Part shown: in pieces, positions 50,822 to 59,717 of the stretch
Position numbering within the stretch: position 1 is the stretch's first letter
How the letters are laid out: every line of letters starts with the position of its first letter
Assembly (NCBI RefSeq): GCF_903181435.1
Contig: NZ_CAEUHO010000004.1
Span: forward strand, 806,001-870,000
Reading direction: 5' to 3'
Origin: Bacteroides acidifaciens
Lineage (GTDB): Bacteria; Bacteroidota; Bacteroidia; Bacteroidales; Bacteroidaceae
DNA: 64,000 nucleotides
The notes under the pieces: model-generated
Seen by the model: only the letters and a program-made list of their open reading frames with translations
Told to the model about the DNA's origin: nothing
Database searches by the model: none
Translations under genes and position numbers: made by a program

Positions 50822-53800
50822 ATGAATAGACAACCGTTTTTTATCTTTGTTTTAATCCTTAATCTGTTGATACATACGGCTTCCGCCTATAACCTGAAGC
50901 AGATTGCAGACAAGGAATATATGTCTAACAGTTCGATTACATCTCTGTGCCAGGACGAACGCGGGCTGATGTGGATAGGTACTTGCGACGGACTGAATAT
51001 ATACGACGGACAGGAAATCGAAGAGTTTAAAACACGTGACAAGGAAGATTACTTATCCGGTAATCTGATTGACAATATTGTATATACCGGTGACGAAATT
51101 TACTGGATTCAAACCTACTACGGACTGAACCGGCTGGACAGGCGAACCAACACGATTACGCACTACAATGAGTTTCAGAAACTCTTCTTTATGAACAAGG
51201 ATACCAATGGCAATCTGTTTATTATCCAGGACAGCAACTGCATCTATTATTATCATAAGAAAGAGGGGGCTTTCAGGAAAATAAATATTACAGGTATTCC
51301 CATCTCGGACATCGTAGACTTTTTTATCGACGGCAACAACCGTATGTGGGTAGTGATGAAAGGGTACAACCGTTGTTATGACATACAGCAGGAGTCCGCC
51401 TCGGGAGACATCACTTTGCTGCCACAGAAAACCAGCCTGATTTATCAGACTTCACTGATTTACTGCTTCAATGATGAGCAATCTCTTTATTACATCGACA
51501 AGGACTATAACTTCTACGCTTTCCATATCCCGACCAAAAAGAATGAGTTTATCGCCAATCTGGGCAAAGAGATACAGGCACGCGGCAAAATCTCTTCCAT
51601 TGTTCATTATCACGACAGCTTCTTTGTCGGTTTTCTGATGGACGGCATTCTGTTATTGGAGAAGCAGAAGGGAACGAATACCTATCAGATTCAGCCGTTG
51701 CCTGTCAACAGTGGCGTGTTTTGTCTCAAGAAAGACCGTTTTCAGGATATTGTGTGGATAGGTACGGACGGACAAGGTGTTTATCTTTATTCCACCCCTC
51801 TCTATTCTATCAAATCAACGGTGCTCAGCAATTACAGCGAGAAGATAGAACGCCCCGTACGTGCCCTTTATCTTGATGAAGACCGTACTTTCTGGGTAGG
51901 CACAAAGGGAAACGGCATCTTGAAAATCTATGATTACGAGGTTGATAGGAGCATTTCCGACTGTCGTGCGGAGACGCTGACCACTTCCAACAGTGCATTG
52001 GGAAGCAACGCCGTCTATTGTTTTGCCAAAAGTCACCGGAATCTTCTTTGGATAGGCGATGAAGAAGGGCTGAGCTATTATTCGTACAAGGAAAAACGTG
52101 TCAGGAATATCCCTATCCGGGTAGCTAACGAAGACTTCAAATATATACACGATATTTACGAAACGGCGGACTCCGAACTATGGCTGGCAAGTGTAGGAAT
52201 GGGAGTCCTGAAAGCCCGTATTGCCGGAACACCGGATAATCCGGTCATCGTAGATGCCCAGCGTTATGTCATCAACGATGGCGAACTGGGCTCGAACTAC
52301 TTCTTTACTATCTATGCGGAAGACGAATCCCGTCTGCTCTTTGGCAATAAAGGATATGGGGTGTTTCGCTTCAACAAGACAACGAACGGACTGGAGCCTG
52401 TATCTACTCATAAATATGAGAACATGACGCTGAACAATATTCTCGCTATCAGCAAGGACAGCAGTAACAATTATCTTTTCGGCACGAGCTACGGGCTGAT
52501 AAAATATACCTCGGAGACTTCTTACCAACTTTTTAATGCGAAGAATGGCTTCCTGAACAACACGATTCATGCCATTCTCAAAAACTCATCCGATAACTTC
52601 TGGTTAAGTACCAACCTGGGACTAATCAACTTCGATACCCGCCGGAATGTATTCCGTTCGTATGGTTTCGGTGACGGGCTGAAAGTGGTGGAGTTCAGTG
52701 ACGGAGCCGCTTACCGCGATCCTCGGACGGGTACATTGTTCTTCGGCGGCATCAACGGTTTTGTTGCCATCCGTGCGGACGGTCGTCCCGAACAGCTTTA
52801 TACACCACCCGTCTATTTTGATAAATTATCCATCTTTGGCGAACAATATAACTTGGGCGAATTTCTCACCCGGAAAAAGGATACGGAGGTGCTGAACCTG
52901 CAGTACAATCAAAACTTCTTTTCTGTCTCCTTTGCTTCGGTGGATTATCTGAATGGTAACAACTGCACCTATTTCTATAAGCTGAAAGGTTTGAGCGACC
53001 AATGGGTGAACAACGGTTCGGAGAGCGGAGTGTCTTTTACGAATATGGCTCCCGGCGAATATACGCTGCTGGTGAAATACTATAATAGTGTCTTTGATAA
53101 AGAGAGTGATGTCTACTCTTTGGTCATCCGTATCGGCGACCCGTGGTATGCTTCCTGGTGGGCTTATCTGATTTATGCCTTGTGCCTGCTTTTGCTGGCT
53201 GCCTTGCTGGTACGTTCCTTTATCCTGCGCTCCAAACGCAAGAAGCAGGAATTGCTGAACGAAATAGAGAAACGTCATCAAAAGAATGTCTTTGAATCCA
53301 AACTCCGCTTCTTTACAAATATCGCTCATGAATTTTGCACGCCGCTGACTTTGATTTACGGCCCTTGCGGACGCATCCTTTCGTCCAACGGACTGAGCAA
53401 GTTTGTGGTAGACTACGTACAGATGATTCAGACCAATGCCGAGCGTCTGAATAACCTGATTCATGAACTGATTGAATTCCGCCGTATCGAGACGGGCAAC
53501 AGGGAAGTGCGTATTGAAACGTTAAATGTATCGTCCATCGTAAAAGGAATAGCCAGAACCTTTGTCGAAATGGCGAAATCGAGAAATATTACTTTCCTGA
53601 GCAAGATTCCCGAACAGGTGATGTGGAACTCGGACAAAGGCTTCCTGAATACAATCATTATCAATCTGATTTCGAATGCATTCAAATATACTCCCGACGG
53701 GCAAAGCATTAAGATTGAAGTGGATACGGCTGAGGAAGGTGTATTGGTGCTCCGGGTAGCCAATGAAGGAAGTGCCATCAAGGAAAAAGATTTCCAGCAT

Positions 53801-54862
53801 ATCTTCAACCGCTATTCTATCCTGGATAACTTTGAAAATCAGGATGAGAAGAACTTCTCCCGTAATGGATTGGGGCTTGCCATCTCCTACAATATGGCGA
53901 AGTTGCTGAACGGCACGCTGAAAGTGGAAAATACGCCTGACAGATGGGTGATGTTCACATTGACCTTGCCTGTCATGGAGCCGACTACCGGAGCAACGGC
54001 AACAAAGCGGATTACTTCGGAATATATTCCGAAGATAGACACACAGCCTGTTCTGAAACTTCCTCATTATGAGTTTGATAAGATGCGTCCTACCTTGTTG
54101 GTGGTTGATGATGAAATAGAAATGCTGTGGTTTATCGGTGAAATCTTCTCCGGTGACTTTAATGTAGTAACCCTGCAGGACCCTGAGCGGGTGGAACAGG
54201 TGATGAACGAAGTTTATCCGAATGTGATAATCTGTGATGTCATGATGCCGGGAATCGGTGGCATTGAACTGACCAGGCGGATTAAGGCGGTGAAAGAGAC
54301 GGCACATATACCTATCATCATAGTTTCCGGACGACATGAGATGGAAGAGCAGATGGCGGCTCTCTCGGCAGGTGCGGAGATGTATATCACGAAACCGTTT
54401 AATGCGGAATATCTCCGCATATCGGTGGGGCAGGTGATGGAGCGTAAGGAAGTGCTGAAAAACTATTTCAGTTCGCCCATCAGTTCCTTTGAGAAGTCGG
54501 ACGGCAAGCTGACACATAAGGAATCGAAGAAATTCCTCCAGTCTGTCTTGAAGATTATCAATGATAATATAACGAATAAGGAACTGACCCCGCATTATAT
54601 CGCCGACCGGCTGGCAATCAGCCCGCGTAGCCTTTACCGGAAAATGGAAGAAATCGGTGAAGATAGTCCGACGGATCTGATAAAGGAATGTCGTTTGCAT
54701 ATCGCCAAGGATTTGCTGCTGACGACTAAAAAGACTATTGATGAAATAGTATTCGATTCAGGGTTCTCCAATAAGGTAACTTTCTTCAAAGTGTTCCGTG
54801 AAAAGTACGAGTGCACGCCAAAAGAATTTCGGATGAAACATTTGGAAGAGGTTCGGCAATAG
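50822..54862 (+). CDS. Hybrid two-component system regulator of the mannan locus
   Basis: A 1346-residue HTCS carrying sensor, kinase, receiver and regulator in one chain. A signal peptide ends near TASA (about residue 22). Then come two beta-propellers of Reg_prop repeats (about 30-690; RGLMWIGTCDGLNIYDG is one repeat), a Y_Y_Y domain (about 700-770), one membrane helix (about 779-801), HisKA with H836 in IAHEFCTPLTLI, HATPase (NLISNAFKYTPDG, NGLGLAISYN), a receiver domain with acidic pair D1096/D1097 and phosphoacceptor D1139 in ICDVMMPG, and an AraC HTH to the C-terminus. The H-box has Phe-Cys (HEFCTP) where HELRTP or HDIRTP is common. It senses a mannan oligosaccharide in the periplasm and would activate both divergent operons. 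Confidence 0.95.
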   Translation: MNRQPFFIFVLILNLLIHTASAYNLKQIADKEYMSNSSITSLCQDERGLMWIGTCDGLNIYDGQEIEEFKTRDKEDYLSGNLIDNIVYTGDEIYWIQTYYGLNRLDRRTNTITHYNEFQKLFFMNKDTNGNLFIIQDSNCIYYYHKKEGAFRKINITGIPISDIVDFFIDGNNRMWVVMKGYNRCYDIQQESASGDITLLPQKTSLIYQTSLIYCFNDEQSLYYIDKDYNFYAFHIPTKKNEFIANLGKEIQARGKISSIVHYHDSFFVGFLMDGILLLEKQKGTNTYQIQPLPVNSGVFCLKKDRFQDIVWIGTDGQGVYLYSTPLYSIKSTVLSNYSEKIERPVRALYLDEDRTFWVGTKGNGILKIYDYEVDRSISDCRAETLTTSNSALGSNAVYCFAKSHRNLLWIGDEEGLSYYSYKEKRVRNIPIRVANEDFKYIHDIYETADSELWLASVGMGVLKARIAGTPDNPVIVDAQRYVINDGELGSNYFFTIYAEDESRLLFGNKGYGVFRFNKTTNGLEPVSTHKYENMTLNNILAISKDSSNNYLFGTSYGLIKYTSETSYQLFNAKNGFLNNTIHAILKNSSDNFWLSTNLGLINFDTRRNVFRSYGFGDGLKVVEFSDGAAYRDPRTGTLFFGGINGFVAIRADGRPEQLYTPPVYFDKLSIFGEQYNLGEFLTRKKDTEVLNLQYNQNFFSVSFASVDYLNGNNCTYFYKLKGLSDQWVNNGSESGVSFTNMAPGEYTLLVKYYNSVFDKESDVYSLVIRIGDPWYASWWAYLIYALCLLLLAALLVRSFILRSKRKKQELLNEIEKRHQKNVFESKLRFFTNIAHEFCTPLTLIYGPCGRILSSNGLSKFVVDYVQMIQTNAERLNNLIHELIEFRRIETGNREVRIETLNVSSIVKGIARTFVEMAKSRNITFLSKIPEQVMWNSDKGFLNTIIINLISNAFKYTPDGQSIKIEVDTAEEGVLVLRVANEGSAIKEKDFQHIFNRYSILDNFENQDEKNFSRNGLGLAISYNMAKLLNGTLKVENTPDRWVMFTLTLPVMEPTTGATATKRITSEYIPKIDTQPVLKLPHYEFDKMRPTLLVVDDEIEMLWFIGEIFSGDFNVVTLQDPERVEQVMNEVYPNVIICDVMMPGIGGIELTRRIKAVKETAHIPIIIVSGRHEMEEQMAALSAGAEMYITKPFNAEYLRISVGQVMERKEVLKNYFSSPISSFEKSDGKLTHKESKKFLQSVLKIINDNITNKELTPHYIADRLAISPRSLYRKMEEIGEDSPTDLIKECRLHIAKDLLLTTKKTIDEIVFDSGFSNKVTFFKVFREKYECTPKEFRMKHLEEVRQ

Positions 54863-54901
54863 GCTGTAGCGGGGGATTTTCCGAGAAAAAGAAGAAGTAA
54901 A

Positions 54902-54990
54902 TATCCGTGTTAATATGGTAAGTATCCGTGCCAAAAAGTAAAAAAGTAGAGTTTGATTTCTTTTGGTAGAGTTTAGTGATTTTATCTTTG
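54902..54990 (+). promoter_or_regulatory. Promoter of the LamG-SusE-GH76-SusCD operon with two tandem direct-repeat pairs
   Basis: TATCCGTG occurs at 54902-54909 and 54923-54930 (21 bp apart). GTAGAGTTT occurs at 54946-54954 and 54966-54974 (20 bp apart). The -7 box TATCTTTG is at 54983-54990, with TTG at 54963-54965. The four words are phased every 20-23 bp, so two regulator dimers could bind in a row up to the -33 region. Confidence 0.6.
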
Positions 54991-55049
54991 CTTCATCGAA
55001 AATTTAAGTAGATAAAATCGAAAGTATTAATTTATTAATCTTTAATCTA

Positions 55050-57005
55050 ATGAAAAGGAAACTTAGTTTTTTATTCCTGTCAGCATTGGCCCTTCCATTT
55101 TTTATGGTTTCGTGCAGTGATGATAAAGAAGAACAGGAGGTGAAGCCGGCAACTGACTTGGTGGTCGATAATAATTCGGTGACACTACTGCAAGGAGACG
55201 AAATTACGGTAGGTATTACTTCCGGTAATGGAGATTATTATGTGAAACCATTTGATGAAAGTATAGCGACAGCTACGGTCAGTGGTAATAAAGTAACAAT
55301 TAAAGCTACGGAGAATAGCCGGCTTGAAGAAAATAACCGCATCGAAACAACTGTATTAGTAGTAGACGGACGCAAGAAAGTGGCTAGGATTCAGGTTCAG
55401 GTAGCCAAACTCTGGGACTTGACGGCAGATGTACCGGAAGAAGGCTTCGATTTGTTTATCGGTGAAAAAAGAATGGTGAAAATCCTGACTGGTAATGGTA
55501 ATTATGAGATTTCCATTCCCGAAGGTGCCGACAAGTATATCGAAGTGGGCGAACTCTCCGGTCAGGTATTCCCCGTAACTGCCAAATTTGAAACAGGAGC
55601 AGAACCTGTCGAAATTACGATTACTGATAAAAAAGGTAAGACGGTAGTTATTCCTGTGGTAGTAAATATCGTTGACTTGACGCTGAAAGCCAACGAAGCG
55701 GTTTTTGCGGAGCCGGATGCCGAGTCTCAGTATATCGAGATTGAAAAAGGGAATGGTGGATATAGCTTTACTTATCAGGTGGGAGACGGCGAACCGACTA
55801 CGGAGGCTACCGTTGTAGAAGCTACCGAGAAAGAGAATCTGATTACACTGAAGCCGAAAGCAAGAGGGGATGTAAAGGTGATTGTGACTGATCAGAAAGG
55901 TTCGTCAAAAGAAATTGCGGTAAAGGTAAATCCGTATGAAATCAAGTTGGAAGATAATGCGACTTCATTAACTATCAACGGATTTGATAATTCAAAAGAG
56001 ATTGCAATTTCCCGTGGTAACGGTGAATATCAGTTAGCGCCATTGACGGATGATAATAGGAAGTACTTGAAATCAGCGGAAATAGATGAAAACGGTCATC
56101 TGAAAATTGAAGCTAACTGGCTGGGAACTACTACGCTTATAATTACGGATGCTGCCGGGAAGAAGTTGGACTTACCGGTTACTGTCATGCCGATGGCAAC
56201 CTTCCTCGACTCTGACCGTTGCTTTAAGATTGACATCAAGAAATTTGTAGAGGGTAACCAGGCTTTGGATAATATGCAACAACTTACTTTTGAGATGGTA
56301 TTTTATCCGACATACTCACGTGCTTTGCAGTCGTTTATCGGGTTGGAAGGTGTTTTCCTGCTTCGTTGCGAATCCAATGGGGATACTGATTTGCGCTTTG
56401 AAATAGCTACCAAAATCCATAAAGATCCCAATAATTTGAATGGGGATAAATACAATGACCCCCGTTTCCGCAGTCAGCAGAAAATGGGCAATGACCGTCA
56501 GGGAAACGGGAAATGGTATCATATCGCTATTGTGTTTGATGGAACACAGGGCAGTACAAAGGAGGCTTACAAGATGTATATCAATGGTGTGCGTGAAACG
56601 CTGACTCCTGCAAGCAGTGATTATGAAGATGTACGGCCCGATCCGTATTTGGTTCTTTCTTCCGTATCCGGTGATAACGCCTTGATGATTGGACGTTCGG
56701 GTAATAGTGAATTCCGTTTGGGATATTGTGCCGTTGCTCAGGCGCGTATGTGGAAAGTTGCCCGTACTGCAGAGCAGATAAAAGAGGATATGTGTAAATA
56801 CTACTCTCAGGAAGAAGCTAAGGCGAATACTGATTTATTGGGTTATTGGATACCGTCTAATGGTGTTGGTGATATCAGTGTTTTCAAGAACTATGGTTCT
56901 GCAGGCGACGGATTGGATGCAGTGGTTTATAACAACGGTAAGAGTATAAGTCCTGTCACTTTCCCTGACCGCTACAAACGAGTGGAATGTCCTCATTCAT
57001 ACTAA
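55050..57005 (+). CDS. Multi-domain surface lipoprotein: four Ig-like repeats and a C-terminal LamG domain
   Basis: A 651-residue lipoprotein (Cys22 in FFMVSCSDD). Residues about 30-390 contain four tandem beta-rich repeats, each marked by a GNG-x-Y word: SGNGDYYV, TGNGNYEI, KGNGGYSF and RGNGEYQL. About 395-600 is a concanavalin A/LamG-like domain with QLTFEMVFYPTYSRALQSF, NGKWYHIAIVFDGTQGS and AYKMYINGVRETLT. No catalytic motif is visible. It leads the plus-strand operon, ahead of the SusE-like and GH76 genes. A long, stalk-like surface glycan-binding protein with LamG as head is the best reading; the ligand is presumably alpha-mannan. Confidence 0.78.
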   Translation: MKRKLSFLFLSALALPFFMVSCSDDKEEQEVKPATDLVVDNNSVTLLQGDEITVGITSGNGDYYVKPFDESIATATVSGNKVTIKATENSRLEENNRIETTVLVVDGRKKVARIQVQVAKLWDLTADVPEEGFDLFIGEKRMVKILTGNGNYEISIPEGADKYIEVGELSGQVFPVTAKFETGAEPVEITITDKKGKTVVIPVVVNIVDLTLKANEAVFAEPDAESQYIEIEKGNGGYSFTYQVGDGEPTTEATVVEATEKENLITLKPKARGDVKVIVTDQKGSSKEIAVKVNPYEIKLEDNATSLTINGFDNSKEIAISRGNGEYQLAPLTDDNRKYLKSAEIDENGHLKIEANWLGTTTLIITDAAGKKLDLPVTVMPMATFLDSDRCFKIDIKKFVEGNQALDNMQQLTFEMVFYPTYSRALQSFIGLEGVFLLRCESNGDTDLRFEIATKIHKDPNNLNGDKYNDPRFRSQQKMGNDRQGNGKWYHIAIVFDGTQGSTKEAYKMYINGVRETLTPASSDYEDVRPDPYLVLSSVSGDNALMIGRSGNSEFRLGYCAVAQARMWKVARTAEQIKEDMCKYYSQEEAKANTDLLGYWIPSNGVGDISVFKNYGSAGDGLDAVVYNNGKSISPVTFPDRYKRVECPHSY

Positions 57006-57024
57006 AAACAAGGAATACAATAAT

Positions 57025-58272
57025 ATGAGAAACAATATGATTACAAAGAACCTAATCAAATTTGCCCTGCTGTTTTTTCTTATCGGAGTGACGGCTTGTG
57101 ACAATGAACTGAATCCGGGATTCGACCCGGACGATTATGAAGCGATTGTTCCTCCTGAACCAGTACGTACGATGGACGCTATGGCTAGCGGTGAACGAGT
57201 GGTGCTTTCGGGAGCTTCACTGACGGACATCATCCTGAAATGGACGCCTACTGAGAAACACGGTAATACAGTATATCGTTACGAAGTGCTGATTGATACG
57301 ATTGGCGGGGATTTTACGGAGCCGGTAGAAACTATCTTTTCCGACAATAACGGCTTGGAACCTCAGCTTACTTTGACGCATTATCAGGCAAATACGATTG
57401 GCAAACTTGCCAAGTTTCGTTGCAACACAAACGGAACACTACGTTGGAAAGTACGTGCCTACTGTGGATTGGATCAGGCAATCAGTAGCCTGGAAGGTTA
57501 TTTCGTGATATTTATGATGGACGGCATTGACGATATGCCTTCGGAGAATGAACCGGTTTATATCACAGGTATCGGTACGGAAGATGATGGGGACGAAGCG
57601 GAAGCGTTGCAGATGCTCCGGCAGAACGAAGGAATTTATCAGACTTTCGTTCAGTTGAAAGCAGACCAGCCGTTTATCTTTATGTCAACGGTAGAGGGAC
57701 GCAGATGCTATTACTATGTAGACGACAATGGCGTGTTGCGCGAACGCAATGACGGTGAAGAGTATACGGTGACCGTTCCGAAGTCCGGCATTTACCGTAT
57801 TACTATCAATATGGGTGAACAAACCATCAGTTATGATGAAATAGGAGCAGTCTATCTCTATAACCATTCGGGCGGATACCGGCAGAACTTCGACTACTTG
57901 GGATATGGCAAGTGGGGCGTGAAGAATTATACTGCACGGAAACAGACAGAAAGTTGGGCAGGAAGCGGTGAAACCCGTCATAGCTTTAAGATGGAAATCA
58001 ACGGGACGACTTATCGTTGGGGACATAAGGAGAAAGATAAGAGTCAGCCCAACTTGGCTACCGATGCCGGCTATTACAACTTGTATCAATTGGCGTTGGG
58101 TACCGATCCTTGGGATTACAGTTTCCGTTATTGTGACGAACTGCTTCAGTGGGGCGCAATACAGGGAAATGTGTATTATGCAACGGTAAAAACAGATGTT
58201 ACCCTTTATTTCAATGCTGAATTTGGAGTCTATACTCATCGTTGGGTGGCTTCGGAAACCAATGAAGATTAA
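57025..58272 (+). CDS. SusE/SusF-like surface glycan-binding lipoprotein
   Basis: A 415-residue lipoprotein (Cys25 in IGVTACDNE). An N-terminal SusE-type Ig domain (about residues 45-155) contains LKWTPTEKHGNTVYRYEVLI and LRWKVRAYCGLDQ. Two later beta-domains (about 170-275 and 280-410) contain VYITGIGTEDDGDEAEALQM, GIYRITINMGEQTISYDEIG and DVTLYFNAEFGVYTHRW, as in starch-binding SusE/F-like modules. It follows the LamG protein by 19 nt and precedes GH76 by 14 nt. No enzyme motif is present; it likely holds mannan at the surface. Confidence 0.83.
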   Translation: MRNNMITKNLIKFALLFFLIGVTACDNELNPGFDPDDYEAIVPPEPVRTMDAMASGERVVLSGASLTDIILKWTPTEKHGNTVYRYEVLIDTIGGDFTEPVETIFSDNNGLEPQLTLTHYQANTIGKLAKFRCNTNGTLRWKVRAYCGLDQAISSLEGYFVIFMMDGIDDMPSENEPVYITGIGTEDDGDEAEALQMLRQNEGIYQTFVQLKADQPFIFMSTVEGRRCYYYVDDNGVLRERNDGEEYTVTVPKSGIYRITINMGEQTISYDEIGAVYLYNHSGGYRQNFDYLGYGKWGVKNYTARKQTESWAGSGETRHSFKMEINGTTYRWGHKEKDKSQPNLATDAGYYNLYQLALGTDPWDYSFRYCDELLQWGAIQGNVYYATVKTDVTLYFNAEFGVYTHRWVASETNED

Positions 58273-58286
58273 AACTGAATAATAAT

Positions 58287-59681
58287 ATGAAGAACTATAT
58301 AGTATCATTTTCAAAAAAGGCTTTGCTCTTGGGCGGTGTTACGTTAACCATGTTCGCTGCCTGTGACGACGGCGAATTGAGTGACATCTACAAAGGGAGT
58401 TCATCCGGCGAATATGTGTCGGATGTAAACTGGACGGATGCTGCCAATACAAGTACCGAAACTTACATCAAATATTTCTTTGAGAATGCCGGCGGACGGG
58501 ATACTTTCTGCGGAAGCATTTATTGGGAAAAACCGAATACACCGGAAACCGGAGAACCTACAAGTACAGGGGGCAGCGGCGGATGGTCGCAAGGACATGC
58601 GCTGGATATAGTCATCGACGCTTATATCCGTCATGCAGACGATCCTGCTTATCAGGCCGATTTGTATGAGAACATAATGAAACCGTTCCTTCCGGCTTTT
58701 GACGACTGGAATGAGCATTGCGGTTATGGTGGCAAGGACTTCTGGAATAACTTCTATGATGATATGGAGTGGATGGCATTGGCTTGCCTGCGGGTGTACG
58801 AGCTGACGGGCGACGAAGACTATTACAGTGCCTTGATGAAAATGTGGGATCATATCAAGGGAGCCAAGAATGACTATAAAGGAGTAGGCGGCATGGCATG
58901 GAAAACGGATGCGCCGGCTTCACGTATGGCTTGTTCAAATGGCCCCGGTTGTCTTTTGGCTATGAAACTGTACAAGCTGACTGTCAAAGAAGCGAAAGAG
59001 GGATGGGAGGATAAGGCGGCTTATTATCTCAACTTTGCCAAAGAGGTGTACAACTGGATGACTGCTTATCTGTGTGACACGTCGACCGGACAGGTATATG
59101 ATAACTTGGGAATCAAGGATGACGGCACTCCGGGTGACCCGGATAAAGTGGCTCTGTCTTACAATCAGGGAACATTCATGGCATCTGCTCTGGCACTCTA
59201 CAATGCCACCGGTGAGGAGGAATATCTCCGTAACGCTGTTGCTTTCGGTTCTTATCAGGTGAATAAGAAAATGGATTCCAATTATCCGGTATTCAGCGGG
59301 GAGGGTAATTCCGGTGATAATCTTTTGTTCCGGGGAATCTTTGTCCGTTATTTCCTGGATATGGTGAAACAACCTGTCAGCAGTGTTTATCCGGAAAAGA
59401 CCAGGAATAAGTTTATTGCCGCATTACGGAGTTGTTCCGATGTACTTTGGACACTGGCACATCCGGAAGGATATTATGTATGGGAATACGATTGGGCGAA
59501 AGCTCCGAAGTTCGGCAATCGCGATAACAGGGAAGACCGCCTGACGATTTCTTTGAACGCAGAGGTTCCCGGAGCGACAATGATCGAGATTCGTGCCCGT
59601 TATGAGGACTGGGTACAGGGCAAGGCTTCCGAAGAGGCCAACTGGGTTGGTCCGGAATTCGGGAAGAAAGCAGGGGAATAA
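58287..59681 (+). CDS. GH76 endo-alpha-1,6-mannanase, surface lipoprotein
   Basis: A 464-residue lipoprotein (Cys26 in TMFAACDDG) with a GH76 (alpha/alpha)6-barrel. The catalytic Asp pair lies in NNFYDDMEWMALACLRVYEL (about residues 155-174). SQGHALDIVIDAYIRHADD, GGMAWKTDAPASRMACSNGP and ALSYNQGTFMASALALYNAT are the other family marks. Lipidation suggests surface exposure, so it would make the first cuts in long mannan chains before import by the SusCD pair encoded next (36 nt to SusC). The GH76 at 46078 has a plain signal peptide and would work on imported fragments. Confidence 0.93.
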   Translation: MKNYIVSFSKKALLLGGVTLTMFAACDDGELSDIYKGSSSGEYVSDVNWTDAANTSTETYIKYFFENAGGRDTFCGSIYWEKPNTPETGEPTSTGGSGGWSQGHALDIVIDAYIRHADDPAYQADLYENIMKPFLPAFDDWNEHCGYGGKDFWNNFYDDMEWMALACLRVYELTGDEDYYSALMKMWDHIKGAKNDYKGVGGMAWKTDAPASRMACSNGPGCLLAMKLYKLTVKEAKEGWEDKAAYYLNFAKEVYNWMTAYLCDTSTGQVYDNLGIKDDGTPGDPDKVALSYNQGTFMASALALYNATGEEEYLRNAVAFGSYQVNKKMDSNYPVFSGEGNSGDNLLFRGIFVRYFLDMVKQPVSSVYPEKTRNKFIAALRSCSDVLWTLAHPEGYYVWEYDWAKAPKFGNRDNREDRLTISLNAEVPGATMIEIRARYEDWVQGKASEEANWVGPEFGKKAGE

Positions 59682-59717
59682 GATTGATTCATTACACATA
59701 GAAAATCGAAAATAAAA

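Noticed and set aside
53522..54700. 392-codon open frame opposite the HTCS gene
   Set aside because: Antisense to kinase and receiver domains whose motifs are intact; no features of its own.
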